A DNA stretch of 64,000 bases from Hydnum rufescens UP504 (GCA_014904985.1 MU129146.1:20994-84993); one strand, 5' to 3'. Shown: positions 10,823 through 22,980, numbered from the stretch's first letter. Notes: generated by a model not told the origin, from the sequence alone. Translations and numbers: made by a program.

Positions 10823-12399
10823 TATAGAAGGGTTGGGAGCTCCAATGACTGTCAAATCAAAATCTGGTTCAGCCAGTGTGTAGATGGGAGACTGTATTTC
10901 TGTTTATTCAAATGGGTTGGTTCGCTTCAATGGTTGATCACTCTCTGCAAGATATGTATGTGTTTATTGGGAAATGGAATGTGATATGGACTAGCAATAG
11001 TCAATGATATATCGTAGATGCTAATAGGAAGGCTTATACATCATATAGAATGCTTATAGAAAGGCTTATACATGTTCATGTTGTGTTTGTTTGTTTACTG
11101 ATATTTGTGTGTCCTTATTTACGTCCTCCTAGTCAAAATGCGGATATCTGTGGGCTGTAGAATGGTCAGTGCTTGGTTAGTTTTGTTAGTATGCTTCAAT
11201 CTTCTTTCCTGACTTGTATTTCGTTATGCTTACTTTTTCCTTGGATGTCCAGCAACTCTAACCTTAGGTTCTGCAACTATCCTTGGCTTCAGTATTTTGC
11301 ATAGATGGCTTCCAGTAGCTTGGTCTCAACAACCTTGAAGATGACTTAGCTCCAGATGGCTTTAGATAGACTTTTCTTTAGATTATAAGCAGAATGGTTG
11401 ACAGTAGTAGACAGTGGTTGATTTCCAGAGTGAGGAGATGGGGGGGGAACAAGAAAATCTGCTAGCTTATATACCTATCTGAAGGTGGCTGTGCATGGAG
11501 CAAGAACAAAAGAGTAATAAAGCTATGAGATCATAGTGGAGTAGAACAAAAGAGTAATAAAGAAATGATGTCATAATGCGGTCATAGCTGAGTCATCCAT
11601 AGAGTGTGATGTCATAGTGATGTCATTCATAAAGAGAACAAAAGGATTCATAAAGGAAATGATGTCACTAGTTTGCTGAGCTTGTGGAGGAGTTGGAGCA
11701 TGATGTCACTGACCATATGGAGCATTCTGGGAAGCAAAATGAAGGGATATCTCCAGGTTCTGGAGATTAATTTGAGCATAGTCCAATGGTTAAGGTGTTT
11801 TGTTGCTGGTTGAGAATGGGGACAAGTGCATGGGATGGGATTCGATGCAGAAACAGCAGTTTGCATCCGTAATAGACATTCTTGGTATCATTCGATGCGG
11901 ATTTTTAACAGCTTTCTGGGCGCAGTGGTTCTGAGCAGATTGGATGCAAACTGACAGAGAAATTCGTAAAATACTGATGGGTGTTGATTCTAATGGTAAT
12001 ATCATTCTGTAGAGTTCAGTTTTGATCTGTTCTCACGTGCTTGGTACGTTGGATGCGGATTTTTTATATCTTTCCAGGCGCGGTTATTCCAAGAGGATTG
12101 GATACAAACTGACAGAGAAATTCGTTTTTTACTGGAAATCCCGGATTCTAATAGTAAACTTGGTCTGGAGAGTGCAGTTCTTGTCTGTTCGACTTGTGTT
12201 TGGTATCATTTGAAAGGTGTGAATCGTGGCTTTCAAGAATTATATGGGCGTACCCTCTGATTAAAACTGACAGAGTTATAGAACGAATTTGGTTTCTATG
12301 CATAGCTGTAATTAATTTCATAATTGGTCATGTGATCGTCCAATGGCTGGAAGTGGTGTAATTTCGCATTTCTGATACTGGATGTTTTTATCTTCCACA
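10823..12399 (-). mobile_element. solo LTR, 1.6-kb family, copy 1
   Basis: The insert runs from TATAGAAGGG to CTTCCACA (TGTGGAAG...CTTCTATA on the minus strand). It is flanked by a perfect 5-bp duplication CTGGG (10818-10822 and 12400-12404), as expected for an LTR retroelement insertion. The terminal CA appears decayed to TA. It contains short GCTTATA-type repeats at about 11020-11070 and three diverged modules of the type TTCGATGCGGATTTT...GACAGAGAAATTCG at about 11840-12250. A second copy is at 61012-62695. Orientation is inferred from the TG end only. Confidence 0.75.
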
Positions 12400-12404
12400 C
12401 TGGG

Positions 12405-13900
12405 GGACTGCCTGTGGACCTCAAAAACCACAATCAGTATCAAAGTATCATGGCACAGGTTGTAGAGACTTACACAGCTATTGCCCCAACAGGTCACCAG
12501 AATCCTCATCCCATGGTAATACACCAATGAGCACTTGAAACCTATCTTTGACTCTCATGACTCACCCCCTGCTCATGGTGACATGCCCTTTGGGGGACCA
12601 TGATCCAAGCCCATGTTCACTCAATGAGTGGGAGAGTGCTGTTGGTGCTACCAGGAAATATCAGTACTGCAACCAGCTCTGGTTTAAATTCAAATCACCT
12701 CTAAGAATGCTTGGACTCCCCAATGGCTGCACTGTGAACACATCTGAGAAGATGGGTTCAGAGAGCAGTATATTCATGCTAGAACCAAGTCATTCATAAG
12801 GTTCAGAATCTCAGACAAGGATATGTTTCACAAAATAGCCCTGCATTTGGACATGTGTGGACTTGAACTGGTAGGCCCCAACAACCATCATGATTACCTT
12901 GAGAAAGACAAATAAGGTCTTGACTTTCTGACTATTCTCAGTGTTGTGTACACAGTATCAGGATGATGTAATTGGATGGGACCCATCCTGCAACCTTGTC
13001 TGCACTCTGGCATCAATGTTATCTTCTGAATCTGGATGTGTTATTTCTGCCATTACTACATGCATGGGTCACATCAATAATGCATCCATGCTGGTTCTGT
13101 GGACCTGCTGTAACTCAACAACTGGAGGAGGTGGACCACATGCTTTCAGGCTGTTCATTTCATAAGGTAGTTGTGAGAAAACAGAGACAGATACTATACA
13201 CACCTGAATGATGCCATGTCATGAGAGCACCCTCAGGTTGCTGTTGCATTACCATTTCATACTGGGGTGGAGCTGCCATTCAAATTCAGGGGATGACCAT
13301 TTTTTTGATCTTGATATCTGAGCTGGCAACCCTAAGTTGAGGACTTTCTGCCCTATCCAGATGCAAAACTGAGGACCCAGAATTTGGCACAATTTATTTT
13401 GAACATGACTCAACACCACCCAGATGCAAACCAAAAAGAACTCAACACTGGCACAAGTTGAGGAGGGATAGGTTGCTATATATGATTTTTAGGTAGCAGA
13501 AACATAAGTAGTTAGCTCACAAATTATATTTTTTAAGTGATTTAACAAGCTTTGAGTGGGTTTGGAGAAGATTCTCCAGAATTCTGAAAAGGAAATTTTC
13601 ACCTTCTTGTGTGCACAACTATGAGGGTAGGAGGAGGGAGGTCAGAATACCATGTAGATGGCCCCTTACCATAGCACAAAGGCTGCAAGCCAGAGTACCA
13701 GGCGAGTGCTTAATTTGAACTTAAAGAAAACTTCAACATTGGCAGGGTTTGAACCAGGGGCCCACCAAAAACTTAGACTTAGTCCCTAGGACTATTACTC
13801 ACTACACACAGCAGACATGACCCTTGGGCCTTTCATACATATATAACACTCTCCTGATCTGCCACTGAGTTGTTGGGTGAGGTGTGATCTCAGATTGGAT
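12405..13900. other. no gene recognised
   Basis: Sequence is CpG-poor with only short ORFs on both strands and no recognisable domain. It continues the target into which the 10823-12399 LTR inserted, and may be an eroded host gene or an unknown repeat. Confidence 0.4.
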
Positions 13901-13909
13901 CTGAATGTG

Positions 13910-14070
13910 TCAAACTAGTGTTGCTGCAACTTGACTTGGCTGGACTTGGACTGGGTTTCAGGTGACTCCATGTGACTGCTGAAGGACTTGGCTTATCACC
14001 AAAGCCAAGCCAAATTTAGGACTGGACTTGGACTTCAAGTCAACTTGAGCCATGACTCACCTATGTATGT
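13910..14070. repeat. hAT-like MITE fragment with CTTGGACTTGG words
   Basis: The stretch begins near CTAGTGTTGCTGCAAC, resembling a hAT terminus. It is filled with repeats of ACTTGG and its complement. Related sequence occurs at 20955-21110, which ends in TTGGCAACACT, and at 29645-29790. No complete copy with duplication could be delimited. Confidence 0.45.
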
Positions 14071-14654
14071 AATGAACCTTTACTAATCAGCCTAAATCAA
14101 GTTGTCTTCCTCAGTAAGCCAGTTATGGTGTTCAGAATATCTTGAAGTATCATGTTTGTTGTCCAGATCAACCATATGCATCATTGGTCAGAAATAATAA
14201 TAATAATTTTGCTCCTTTGAGTGACTTGATGGGTACATCCCAAGAAACTATACATGTGTGCTGACTAGTGTATGAATGGAACTCTCTGTCAGGGCCATGC
14301 TGCGACAAGAGCACCAAACAAGTGTAAACACAAATAAATCCAGCTAGTTCAATGTAAGTCCAGTCAAGTCTGAATGAATCTGGGCGAGAGTAAGATAGTA
14401 AGAGACAGGAGAACAGAGGAGGAATCCTGCAGCCCAGAAGGGTCTGGGTGGAGGTGAGCACAGCAGTCCTTAAGCTCACAAAGTCAGCTGGAAAACACTC
14501 AGAGCTGTAGTCCAGAGTAGAAGCGGAAATCCTGAGATTAACATTAAGGGAATAGGTACAGTGAGGCTAACCTGTGGTCTGGAGTAGAAGCAGAAATCCT
14601 GAGAGACCAAAGCTGAGTCTCTGGATGTTGCCCCAGACTACTTATACATAGGTC

Positions 14655-14970
14655 TTATACTATGGGGGATTGATTGCTTAATGAGAGGTAGTGAGGGGGC
14701 AGGCACAAGAGGGGAGCAGGCAGGGGATGGGAAAGTGGAGGGAACAGGGACAGGGCCAGGGGTAAGTGTGTGGGAACTGGAAGTAAAGGAAATGAAGGGA
14801 AATGAAACGGAGGCAGGGACAAATCAGAAATAGGCCAGAACCAAAACCAGAAACAAACTGGAACCACACTGGAACCAAAACCAGAATTAACTGGGAAACA
14901 GGTGAACTCTGACACTCTCCCAACACCAATATCAGGCAGGCACATATTTTTTTGCCACTCAGAAGCATGT
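14655..14970. repeat. purine-rich low-complexity tract
   Basis: Plus strand is rich in GGGAA, GGCAGG and ACCAAAACCAG words. The overlapping ORFs on the minus strand (96 codons each) reflect this composition and are not credible genes. Confidence 0.5.
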
Positions 14971-15120
14971 TGGGGTCATGCTCCTACCAAAAACAGGTAA
15001 TCACATGGAAAATTCAGAAAAGACAAATCACAAACCTACCAGCAAGTATGCACTGGTAGATGTGGGCTTCTGGGGTGTTGCCACCAGTGTCCGGGTCATA
15101 TAGACCTTCAATTCTCTGTG

Positions 15121-15246
15121 CTAGTGAGTCTGCTACGTTCGATCATTGCCTCCGATAATTGTATCTACCAGCAGGTGTGTGTGAGAGGCTGTGAAGCGGC
15201 TTGCTTCCTCAGTCTCGGTGCATGAGACAGCAGAACTGACTGTGCA
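15121..15246 (-). repeat. Ngaro split direct repeat B2
   Basis: A 126-bp repeat of B1 (15484-15609) with a few transitions; shared core TCTACCAGC and GCTGTGAAGCGGCTTGC. It forms the 3' terminus of the element. Confidence 0.85.
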
Positions 15247-15326
15247 GGTGGGTGGGATCCCTTGCTACAGTCACTATACTCATGGCTAGGCTGGTAGTGG
15301 AGCAGTTGAAGGGTTGGGTGGGTGGG

Positions 15327-15485
15327 GAAAGAAGGTCGGAGGCTTATCCTTGACGATGTGAATGTCCCCCTTTGTCGAAGCGCTCAGATGCCGGAAGCTA
15401 ATCCGGCTTCAGCCAACTCATTCACTTCTCATTCACTAGCCCTTCCTCTGTGTCGTCGTGCCTTTGGACTAAGAGGATTATAGCT
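15327..15485 (-). repeat. Ngaro split direct repeat A2
   Basis: A repeat of about 159 bp matching A1 at 20751-20910, with shared core TTTGTCGAAGCGCTCAGA and CCGGAAGCTAATCCGGCTTC. It abuts B1 directly, the expected internal A2/B1 junction. Confidence 0.88.
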
Positions 15486-15609
15486 AGCGAGTCTGCTACA
15501 TTCAATCGTTGCCTCTGATAATTGTATCTACCAGCGGGTGTGTGTGAGAGGCTGTGAAGCGGCTTGCTTCCTCAGTCTCAGTGCATGAGACAGCAGAACT
15601 GACTGTGCA
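15484..15609 (-). repeat. Ngaro split direct repeat B1
   Basis: 126-bp copy of B2, located immediately downstream of the recombinase gene and touching A2. During replication the B1-A2 junction is proposed in this family to restore the complete termini. Confidence 0.85.
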
Positions 15610-15772
15610 CCCCAAAGAGCCAGTGCGCAATCCATAGTCAGTTTGCTGAATCTGTACTATCACCCCAACCAGCACCGGCCAGTGAATTATATTGCCTACA
15701 AGTCTAGCTAGTCTTCTTAGGTCTCGTAGACCTCCTGGCTAGTATGCCCATGTTCCCATTGCTCATCTGTGC

Positions 15773-16801
15773 TCAGGCCCATGCAGCCTGTATCTCTTTC
15801 CACCTTGCCACCAGGATGGGGTCTGTTTCTCTGAAATATACATCCATCTCATTGTCCACTTTCTTGAGGACTGCTGCATCATGGATATGCTGTGGTATGA
15901 CAGATTGTAGGTTCCTCCAGTAGAGGTAGAAGGAATTGGAGCTCCATTGGCCCAACTTCTGTATGATTTGAATATCTGTGCCACATTCCAGGAGAAAGGT
16001 TGTGCCTCCAATCCAGAAACTGTGGCCTGAGGGTACCTCAAGGTTTGCTTCATGCCAGATTCTTGAGAAATGGTCCATGATCATCTGTTTTATTGGCGGC
16101 TCCCACCCACTCATGGTTTCGTAGCTGAAGAAATGGCCATGTGGTGGGACATTGCAATTTATCTCCAGGTGCCTTTCGATTGCTTGATAGGGGCATGTCA
16201 GGCCATCCTCATATGTCAGGATGAGGTCTGCCCCTTGCATTTGGGCTGTCTTGGTCCATGGGATGTGCAGCGACATTGATTTTACACCATTAAGGTCAGC
16301 CCTTTTCAGTTTTGTGCTGCATTGTATGTGTTGGCTTCCAGAGAAGGCAGATTTGGTGGGAACTGTGACTTCCCCCAGTCTGGCTAGGCCATGGAAAGCA
16401 CTGCAAGCGATTGCCCAACAGGCCACGTCATATGTATTGCAAAAATCCATCTGGCGGTGAAGGGCATAAAGGTGAGGTATTGTCACTGGTGGGTGCAGTT
16501 CTTTCATGGATGCTTCTGGTGCAAGTTTCTGGCACCCTGCAAGTATCAGGCCCATGCGCGCACTTGATCCATGCCATGGTACATTGTGGTATCTGTGCCA
16601 TGCTGCCAGGCCTGAAAACCAGTTCTTGATGCTGGCCTCCCTGATTACACCTGCTGTGTCAGCCACGAAACACCCGAGGAGTGTTTCATCTGCTGGTAAG
16701 TGGTGCCACTCATCTACATCATTAGTGTCTCCCCACTCGATCCACTGTAGTAACCCAGAGGCATAGGACTGTCGCGTGGATTTTTCTAATGCCTGCTGCA
16801 T
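15773..16801 (-). pseudogene. tyrosine recombinase of the Ngaro element
   Basis: An open frame of 342 codons. The N-terminal part (residues 1-130) has the SAM-like fold composition of phage-type recombinases (KSTRQSYASGLLQWIEWG). The catalytic part shows Arg I in FHGLARLGE (about residue 139), the H-x-x-R box as GHSFWIGGTTFLL (about 260), the His/Trp box GQWSS (about 281), and the nucleophile Tyr in FYLYWR (about 287). Arg II of the H-x-x-R box is Trp (codon complement at 16013-16015), a CGG to TGG change. The frame is intact but the enzyme should be catalytically dead. It would cut and rejoin DNA to integrate the circular cDNA. Confidence 0.85.
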
Positions 16802-17352
16802 GACCCATTGAGTTTTACCTAGGGCTTGGGCTCACTCAGGGTAATTCAGAATAAGGTTGGCATGTTGTGCGACTACCTGTGGTGATACCCAACAGAACAT
16901 ATGGTGTTCTGCTTGGACCCATGGCCAGAATGGGGAAGTTTTCAGGTTCTTGTTCTCACCTCTTGGCTTTTGGCCTACTGACAATGGTATTGGGTAGATG
17001 GTGAACTCACTGGTCTGCTGGTAGACTGGTACCACATCTGGTGAGGGAGGAAATTACTCTGATTAGGAATCTTGTATTATACTTCGTATAGGAAAGCCCT
17101 GAGTCCCTTGGGGACTCTGAATTGCTCAGGAAGTCTCTGTAACCCACCAAAGTTTCCCCGTGACACTCAGTCTGCTGGATTAGCTGCACTTGCAATATAC
17201 TGGACTTGAATGTCTAGATCAGAGGCCTCTGAGATGGCCCAGCCCTGTTGGACTGCCTTGTTAGTCCATTGGTTGTGGCCTTGGCCCTGACTGAAGGCAC
17301 CATTTGCACCTTTGTTGTCTGCTGACACCTTGATGGTCTGGCTTTGAATTCC

Positions 17353-17715
17353 TCATGCAACTAGCCACTGAATTGCAAATTTGATTGTGATGCTCTTAGT
17401 GCCACTTATGTCCCTACCACTGTTTCCTAGTGCTCCTGGAAACCAGTGCCATGCTTTGTAGCCATCACCCACATGTAAACCAATACCCCAGTCTGATGAG
17501 GCATTGACTGAGATTCCATAATCCACTGGCACCCGGGTCTGGGTGAGGTTACGGAACATGCCTGGTTCAGCCAGTTGGTCTGCCCACCAGCTGATGTCCT
17601 GCACCATGGTACTTGGCATTGTACGCATTGCATGGGGGGATTGGAAACTGTTCATGAAATGTTGGAGGGGTGGGAGTCGCGATCTGCCCTGGCGATAGAC
17701 AAATGTGATGTGCAT
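17353..17715 (-). pseudogene. RNase H domain of the Ngaro element
   Basis: VDYGISVNASSDWGIGLHVG is the usual first strand of DIRS-type RNase H, where the family has an Asp (V-D-A-S); here it is Asn (V-N-A-S), removing the first catalytic acid. The upstream part (SWWADQLAEPGMFRNL) matches the RT-RNase H connection. The frame is open for 120 codons but is separated from the RT frame by frameshifts. Confidence 0.7.
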
Positions 17716-17793
17716 CAGGCAGCCATGGAGTTTGGTGATGGGTTGAACTTTGGTTTTGTTGTTGGGTGAGCTTAACAGGGCTGTGGCCCGGGC

Positions 17794-19341
17794 TCAGTAT
17801 TTCAGGCACTTAATTTTGGGTAATGAAACACACCAAAGGAAATAATCCCAAAGGAAACCTATGTATACCTGCTCGAAGGTGAAGGGCAGCCATTTCTGTG
17901 GTGCCCATGAGACCCCTAAATCATCCGTGACCCTGGTGATGTCTTCCAAGGTATAGCTGTAGGTCCACACTTGGACTGCTGCTCCCTCCTTCCTGAGACT
18001 TGAGGCTTCCATTTCGTTCACCTCCACTGGGTGCGCTCTGCAGGCTATGGCATGTGGTGTATCAAAGAGGATGGTTGTATTGGGCAGTCGGAAATACCAT
18101 GTCAAAACTGTTAGTCAGGTGTCCGTGGGTGGAGAGGTCATGGCAGGAGGGGTTGACAGTGGTTGGCTTAGAAAAATGAGGTCATCTACCCATCTTTTGA
18201 TTGGTCCTATTCTGCTCATGAGGAGAATGTCTTGTACTGGTTCGAGCACTGCTCCGCAGATCCCAGCTCCTGGCTGGACTCCAAAGGGCACTGCTTGGTT
18301 GACATAAAACTGTCTGTCTGGACTGTGCTGTATGAGCCACCTCTTGTCTTCTGGTGCAAGTGGACACTGTCAGTATCCTGTGTCGATGTCGCTGACTGCT
18401 GCCATTGTCCCCTCTGGACATGTTGCAATCTGTGCCCAATTCTGATTGTCAGTTGACTGTATTTACACTTGGTTACATGTCCCAAATGGAAGGTTCTGAG
18501 TTTGTGGCTATGAGTCATACTCAGAGAGTCATTGACCCATACCATTGCCTGCTGGCACTCCTACTTGGCACCACCCATGCTCTACGAGTCACTGGGCATT
18601 GTGCTGCTGGGAAATTTTTCCCCATGGCCTGGTCAGTCCACACTCGTTGAGCTGTGGAACCTCGCAGCCTGAGAGAGTTCTGCCAAAGGCCCGGACACCC
18701 TCTCGTTGGGTCTGCATGCAGTTCTGGGGTGGACAGTCCTGACAGGCACTGCCACACCCTCTGTGCTCTGACGATAGCTGGTGGGAGAGGGGGAGAAGGG
18801 GGGGACTCACAAAATTGGCTACTGATTCTCCGCCATCCCACACTGTGGGGTAATCATTCAGGTCAAGCAGGTCATTGACAGTGATCCCTTGGGCATCTCG
18901 TGCTGAACAGTCGATGATGAGGTGCCATTTGGTGACTGAGGCTGGCTGCCCTGGGACTCGTGGCTTTTCTACTATGTTGAGGGGTGAGCAAGAGAAATGG
19001 CCATAGGTTTTGATGACTTCATCCGAAGTGAAAGGTCCAACAAGTCTTCCTTTTGCGACCTCATCGGCAATGTATTTGTTGACAAAATTTTCCTGTAATT
19101 TAGCTCCAGTTTGATTATTGGGGGGAAATGAATGGGATAACGAAGGGAGTGGGTTCAAGAGAGAGAGAGGGAATCCATTCCTGAGCCAGCTAGTGATGTT
19201 AGGATGCCGTTCTGATAGATTGTGACAAAGAAGGGCAGCCTTGAAATGATCAGCATGATATTTTGTTACAATCTGTGCTTTGTCTTCAGCATGATGCCAA
19301 TCGCCCTCTGTGGTCTTTACCTCCACAAATGGAGCACTCAT
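17794..19341 (-). pseudogene. reverse transcriptase of the Ngaro element
   Basis: The N-terminal part (18589-19341) shows the primer-grip approach VAKGRLVGPFTSDEV, then KPRVPGQPASVTKWHLIIDC (Arg expected where His stands, a CpG-type change). The active-site motif appears as IKRWVDDLIFLSQP near 18150-18205 in another frame. Its V-D-D pair is intact. Between them the sequence is frameshifted. Further C-terminal RT runs at 17794-18105 (FTFEQVYIGFLWDY). In the particle, RT would copy the element RNA. Confidence 0.8.
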
Positions 19342-20668
19342 GGAGTCCTTGGCAGTCAGGTTTGGAACAAGGTCGTCCGTAATATGATGAATAGCAGTAC
19401 TCTCTGGAGTTGGAGATGCAGATGACCTTCCTGCTTGCTGAGCATGAGCAGACCAGGCTTCCTGTTGTCATGTCGATTGATTTGCAATCTGGGGCTCTGT
19501 GGCCCGCCCTTCCACAACACCAGCAATGAGCCTCAGGGCTGGCACACTTGTTGCTGCCTTGAAAGGGCTTTGTGTCTTGGTGTTGTAGAGCATACTTGGT
19601 ATGTGATGTGCTGCTGTCTGCGGGCCACGCCAGGGGGTCGAAGCGATTTGAGGACAGTCACTCCTTCGGTGTGCAGAACTGGGAAACCAAGGTCTGATCT
19701 GGATCTCATGCCCCTACACTCCAGGCTAAGATCTGGAACCTTTCCTGGTTGTATGCCACTTGTGCATTCTGAACTTCGCGCTCTAGGTTTGCATCTCGGA
19801 AGGAAAATGGGCTGGTGAAGAATTTCCTCTGAAGTGTATGCTCTGCCCAGGCAAGTACTGGGAAATTGAAATCCCACAGTGTGTGACTCTTGATGAAATT
19901 GTGGAGCTGATGGAAGTTCTTGATCGTTGTGTCATCGGCCACACCTTCCATCTTGAGAAGTCAGGCAAAACAGGTCTGCGCCTCCAACCATTCGTGTTTG
20001 GGAAGGTTACAGTCTCGTGCATCGCTATTTGTGTCATCTATGTATTCAGCTTCAATGAGTCCAGTACTGGTCTCTACTGCGTGCATGATCTTCTTGATGG
20101 TCGCATCATTGAGGGCATAGTCATGATACTTCGGGGCAGTGAGGTCAGCAAAGGGAATGAAAAAGCCCTTCTGGGCTGTCCTCAACATGATCTCTGGGAT
20201 TATTCCTGAGTGCTCGACTGCTTCTGCAGACATGTAGTTGGCTGCTGAGAGTGCATGCTTCTTGTTGGTCTTGGTTGGTGGTGTGTTTGCAGTGAGTGAA
20301 GCAAGTGCTGCTGCTGTAGCAGCGGTGATCGATTCTGCAGCAATTCAGGTCAGCAGTGTCTCATTTGACTCTGCAGTGCTCTCTGTGTTGTTACTTGCCA
20401 GCCTAGCCTCCAAGGCCACAATACTCTCATTCAGTGTCTCTCTCTCACGTTGGAATGCCTGTTCAGATTTCGCATGGTCTATTTGGAATTTCCTCAGTTG
20501 GGCTTCCAACCGCTGAATGCGCTCCTCTGCTGTATCTCCACTGCTGTTCTCACTCTGGTCTCCCTGGGACTCGTTCGTCATTCCAGAGTTCAGACCAGGG
20601 GGAGTTGGCAGAGGTGGTATGGATGGGATGCTAGTCTGCATGTTGGCTTTAACAATTCCACCTGTCAT
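19286..20668 (-). pseudogene. Gag-like ORF of the Ngaro element
   Basis: From the N terminus (20668): a Pro/Ser-rich head, then a coiled coil (20570-20400, EERIQRLEAQLRKFQIDHAK and ERETLNESIVALEARL). Capsid-like pieces follow at 20233-19961 and 19951-19706 in different frames. The zinc knuckle CWCCGRAGHRAPDC (C-x2-C-x4-H-x4-C) lies at about 19490-19530. Frameshifts separate these parts. Its start lies just inside A1. Confidence 0.7.
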
Positions 20669-20750
20669 ATTCTGTCTAGTTCTCCAAGGACAAGGATAGT
20701 GTGAAAGAGTCTAGTTGTTGACAGACACTCTTGCTTGATGCAGAATGGAA

Positions 20751-20910
20751 GAAAGAAGGTTGGGAGGCTTATCCTTGACAATGTGAATGTCCCCCTTTGT
20801 CGAAGCGCTCAGACGCCGGAAGCTAATCCGGCTTCAGCCGACTCATTCACTTCTCATTTGCTAGCCCTTCCTCTGCGTCGTCGTGCCTTTGGACTAAGAG
20901 GATTATAACT
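20751..20910 (-). repeat. Ngaro split direct repeat A1
   Basis: Matches A2 (15327-15485) with about ten differences over 160 bp, several of them CpG transitions. It is the 5' terminus of the element; flanking sequence to the right is unrelated. Confidence 0.88.
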
Positions 20911-20954
20911 ATCCTCCCTATGCAGTATCTAATTCTTCTCTTTGTATCAAATAC

Positions 20955-21110
20955 ATGATACCGAGTCTTGGCTTGAGTCGACTTCAAGCTCAAGCCAAGT
21001 TGCTGGAAGTTGAGTCTTTTGCTTAGTAAGCAAATGACTTGGCTCGACTCAGCTCAAAACAGGGCTTAGCTCAGCTCAGGCCCAAGTCTTTGGCAACACT
21101 CTGTGTGCCA
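20955..21110. repeat. hAT-like MITE fragment
   Basis: Composed of CTTGGCTTGAGTC and AAGCTCAAGCC words and ending TTGGCAACACT, a hAT-like terminus. Related to 13910-14070 and 29645-29790. Confidence 0.45.
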
Positions 21111-21499
21111 AATTCTCAGTTTACATCCAGATAGGGGCAGAAAGTCAAGAGTGGCAACCCTACTATCTATAACAGAAGGGAGTTAGGTCAAGGATTACCT
21201 CATCTTCAGAGTTTCAATTTTGCTTAGCTCATCTGTGGAGTCTGAACTGGGCAGTGAGCTGGCAGATCCCATGTGATGAGAGCCAAGGTACCAAAAACAA
21301 ACACTCTCACTCAGGTTTGAACATGGGACCTCTCAATGCCATTACAGCAGCAATCCACCTTAACCAATAAGACTAAGGAGACTACACACTCATTTGGTAA
21401 TTAGAATCCTATGTACTGGCACTTCTAAGTGGTACCAAGGGAGCACAATCAATCCACTTGCCCGGGGGGTGGGTCTAATTCCAAGGGGGTTTGTTAGGG

Positions 21500-21850
21500 G
21501 AGGTTGGTAACTCCAGAGGGGGGGTATTACCAGGAAGTGGGGTATTACAGGAAGGGGGGTATTACCAGGAAGGGAGGGGGGGTGTTACCAACAAGGGGGG
21601 TATTACCAGGAAGGGAGGGGGGGTGTTACCAACAAGGGGGGTGTATTAGCAGGGGGTGTATTAGCAGGGGGGTGTATTAGCAGGGGGGTGTATTAGCAGG
21701 GGGGTGTATTAGCAGGGGGGGTGTATTAGCAGGGGGGGTGTATTAGCAGGGGGGGTGTATTAGCAGGGGGGGTGTATTAGCAGGGGGGGTGTATTAGCAG
21801 GGGGGGTGTATTAGCAGGGGGGTGTATTAGCAGGGGGGTGTATTAGCAAA
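21500..21850 (+). repeat. G-rich minisatellite
   Basis: Two linked arrays. At 21500-21640 units resemble GGGGTATTACCAGGAAG and GGGTGTTACCAACAAG. From 21641 about 13 units of 15-18 bp read GTGTATTAGCA plus 5-7 G. All G runs are on the plus strand, giving many closely spaced G tracts that could form G-quadruplexes. It is not a TTAGGG telomere repeat. Copy number is likely unstable. Confidence 0.9.
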
Positions 21851-22085
21851 GGGGGCCACTGGATGAGAATATGGGCATATTCTGTAGAGTGCATATGGGG
21901 AGCATTGTCTTGATTCCACATCTGAATTTGACATCCTCAGAAACAAGTGTATTGGCCCCAGAGTCCCAAATGCTATTCTAATACGAATTTCCATTTAAAA
22001 TACCCTGATGAAATGCATTTCAATTTGGCATAATCAATGTGGTTATCTCATGAAATACAGATTATATCATTTTTTAAATGCAGGC

Positions 22086-22950
22086 ATACAGACTTATGGC
22101 TGTTGGTGAGACAAAAACTTAATAGGGGGGTCAGGGGTTCCTGAGCTATATACTGTACATCATGTGGATTACATAATCAAGATGAGACTGATCCAATCCC
22201 AACAGCAGACAACAGGTCTCAATCAGAATAGAAAAAAAGTCCACCAGGAACAAATGAAAAAAAAAACAAGTGGCTGAGTTGGTTACATAAGGGATATCTG
22301 CACTGGCAGTACAAAGGAATGGAGGGTGTGCATGTGATAGGTGAAGATGGGGTGTAATAGCATTATGGGTTATGGATTACAGTCATGGGTTTGGGTTATG
22401 GGTGCAGGTCAGCCACAATACAGTCAGGTAACTTTTTCAGGGTACAGGTATGGTTTCAGTTCAGTTGCAGGTTAGCCACAGGGGCCATGGTTGCAGGGTA
22501 CAGCTTCAAGTCAATACAGGCTATACTTTCAGATACAGTGTCATGGGGTTGAATATGAGTTTGGGTTTGGTCATGTGATGAATCCACACACATGGTGGGA
22601 TTCATGGACACAACATCAGGAAACTTGACCAGAGGTTTGGCAGGTTTTTGGTGGTTTTTTGAGGTCCAGAGCATCCAGAGCTCAAAAAACCAGCTAAAAC
22701 CAGCCAAAGCTCTTGGTCGAGTTTGCTGATGAAGGAGGGTGGTGCATGCAGCATGGGGACATTAGAGCCAGGGAGACAGGAACACCACTTCACTGTGGGT
22801 TAATCTCCAGGTATCACAGAGCTTAATTGGGGCCCATAGCCTGTTGGCAAAAGAAAAACTTGATAGGAGATCAGGAATTCCCAAGCTATATACATCATGT
22901 GGATTATGTAATAAAAACAAGATTGGTCCAATCCTCTCATACTAACAATG
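22086..22950. repeat. two related segments flanking 640 bp, with a small foldback
   Basis: The segment at 22086-22200 recurs in diverged form at 22838-22950 (shared AGCTATATAC and CATCATGTGGATTA). Between them lies a foldback at about 22628-22716 with arms of about 38 bp around GGTTTTTTGAG and CTCAAAAAACC. The paired segments could be short LTRs of a non-coding element or a tandem duplication; no target duplication was found. Confidence 0.4.
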
Positions 22951-22980
22951 GCAGGCTCAAAGCTGGCACCATAGGCTCAC

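Larger units (their letters stand above)
15121..20910 (-). mobile_element. Ngaro-type tyrosine-recombinase retrotransposon (DIRS order)
   Basis: Read on the minus strand: repeat A1 (20910-20751), Gag-like coding sequence with a CCHC knuckle, reverse transcriptase, RNase H, tyrosine recombinase, then repeats B1 (15609-15484), A2 (15485-15327) and B2 (15246-15121). Split direct repeats in the order A1-ORFs-B1-A2-B2 are diagnostic of Ngaro elements, which integrate through a circular intermediate using a tyrosine recombinase. They make no target duplication, and none is seen. Coding parts carry frameshifts and CpG-type lesions, so this copy is inactive or nearly so. Confidence 0.88.

Noticed and set aside
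14655..14970. Two overlapping 96-codon frames rich in Pro/Phe/Leu
   Set aside because: They reflect purine-rich low-complexity DNA and change meaning with frame; no homology is recognisable.
21500..21850. Interstitial telomere repeat
   Set aside because: The unit is GTGTATTAGCA with variable G run, not TTAGGG or a known fungal telomere unit.
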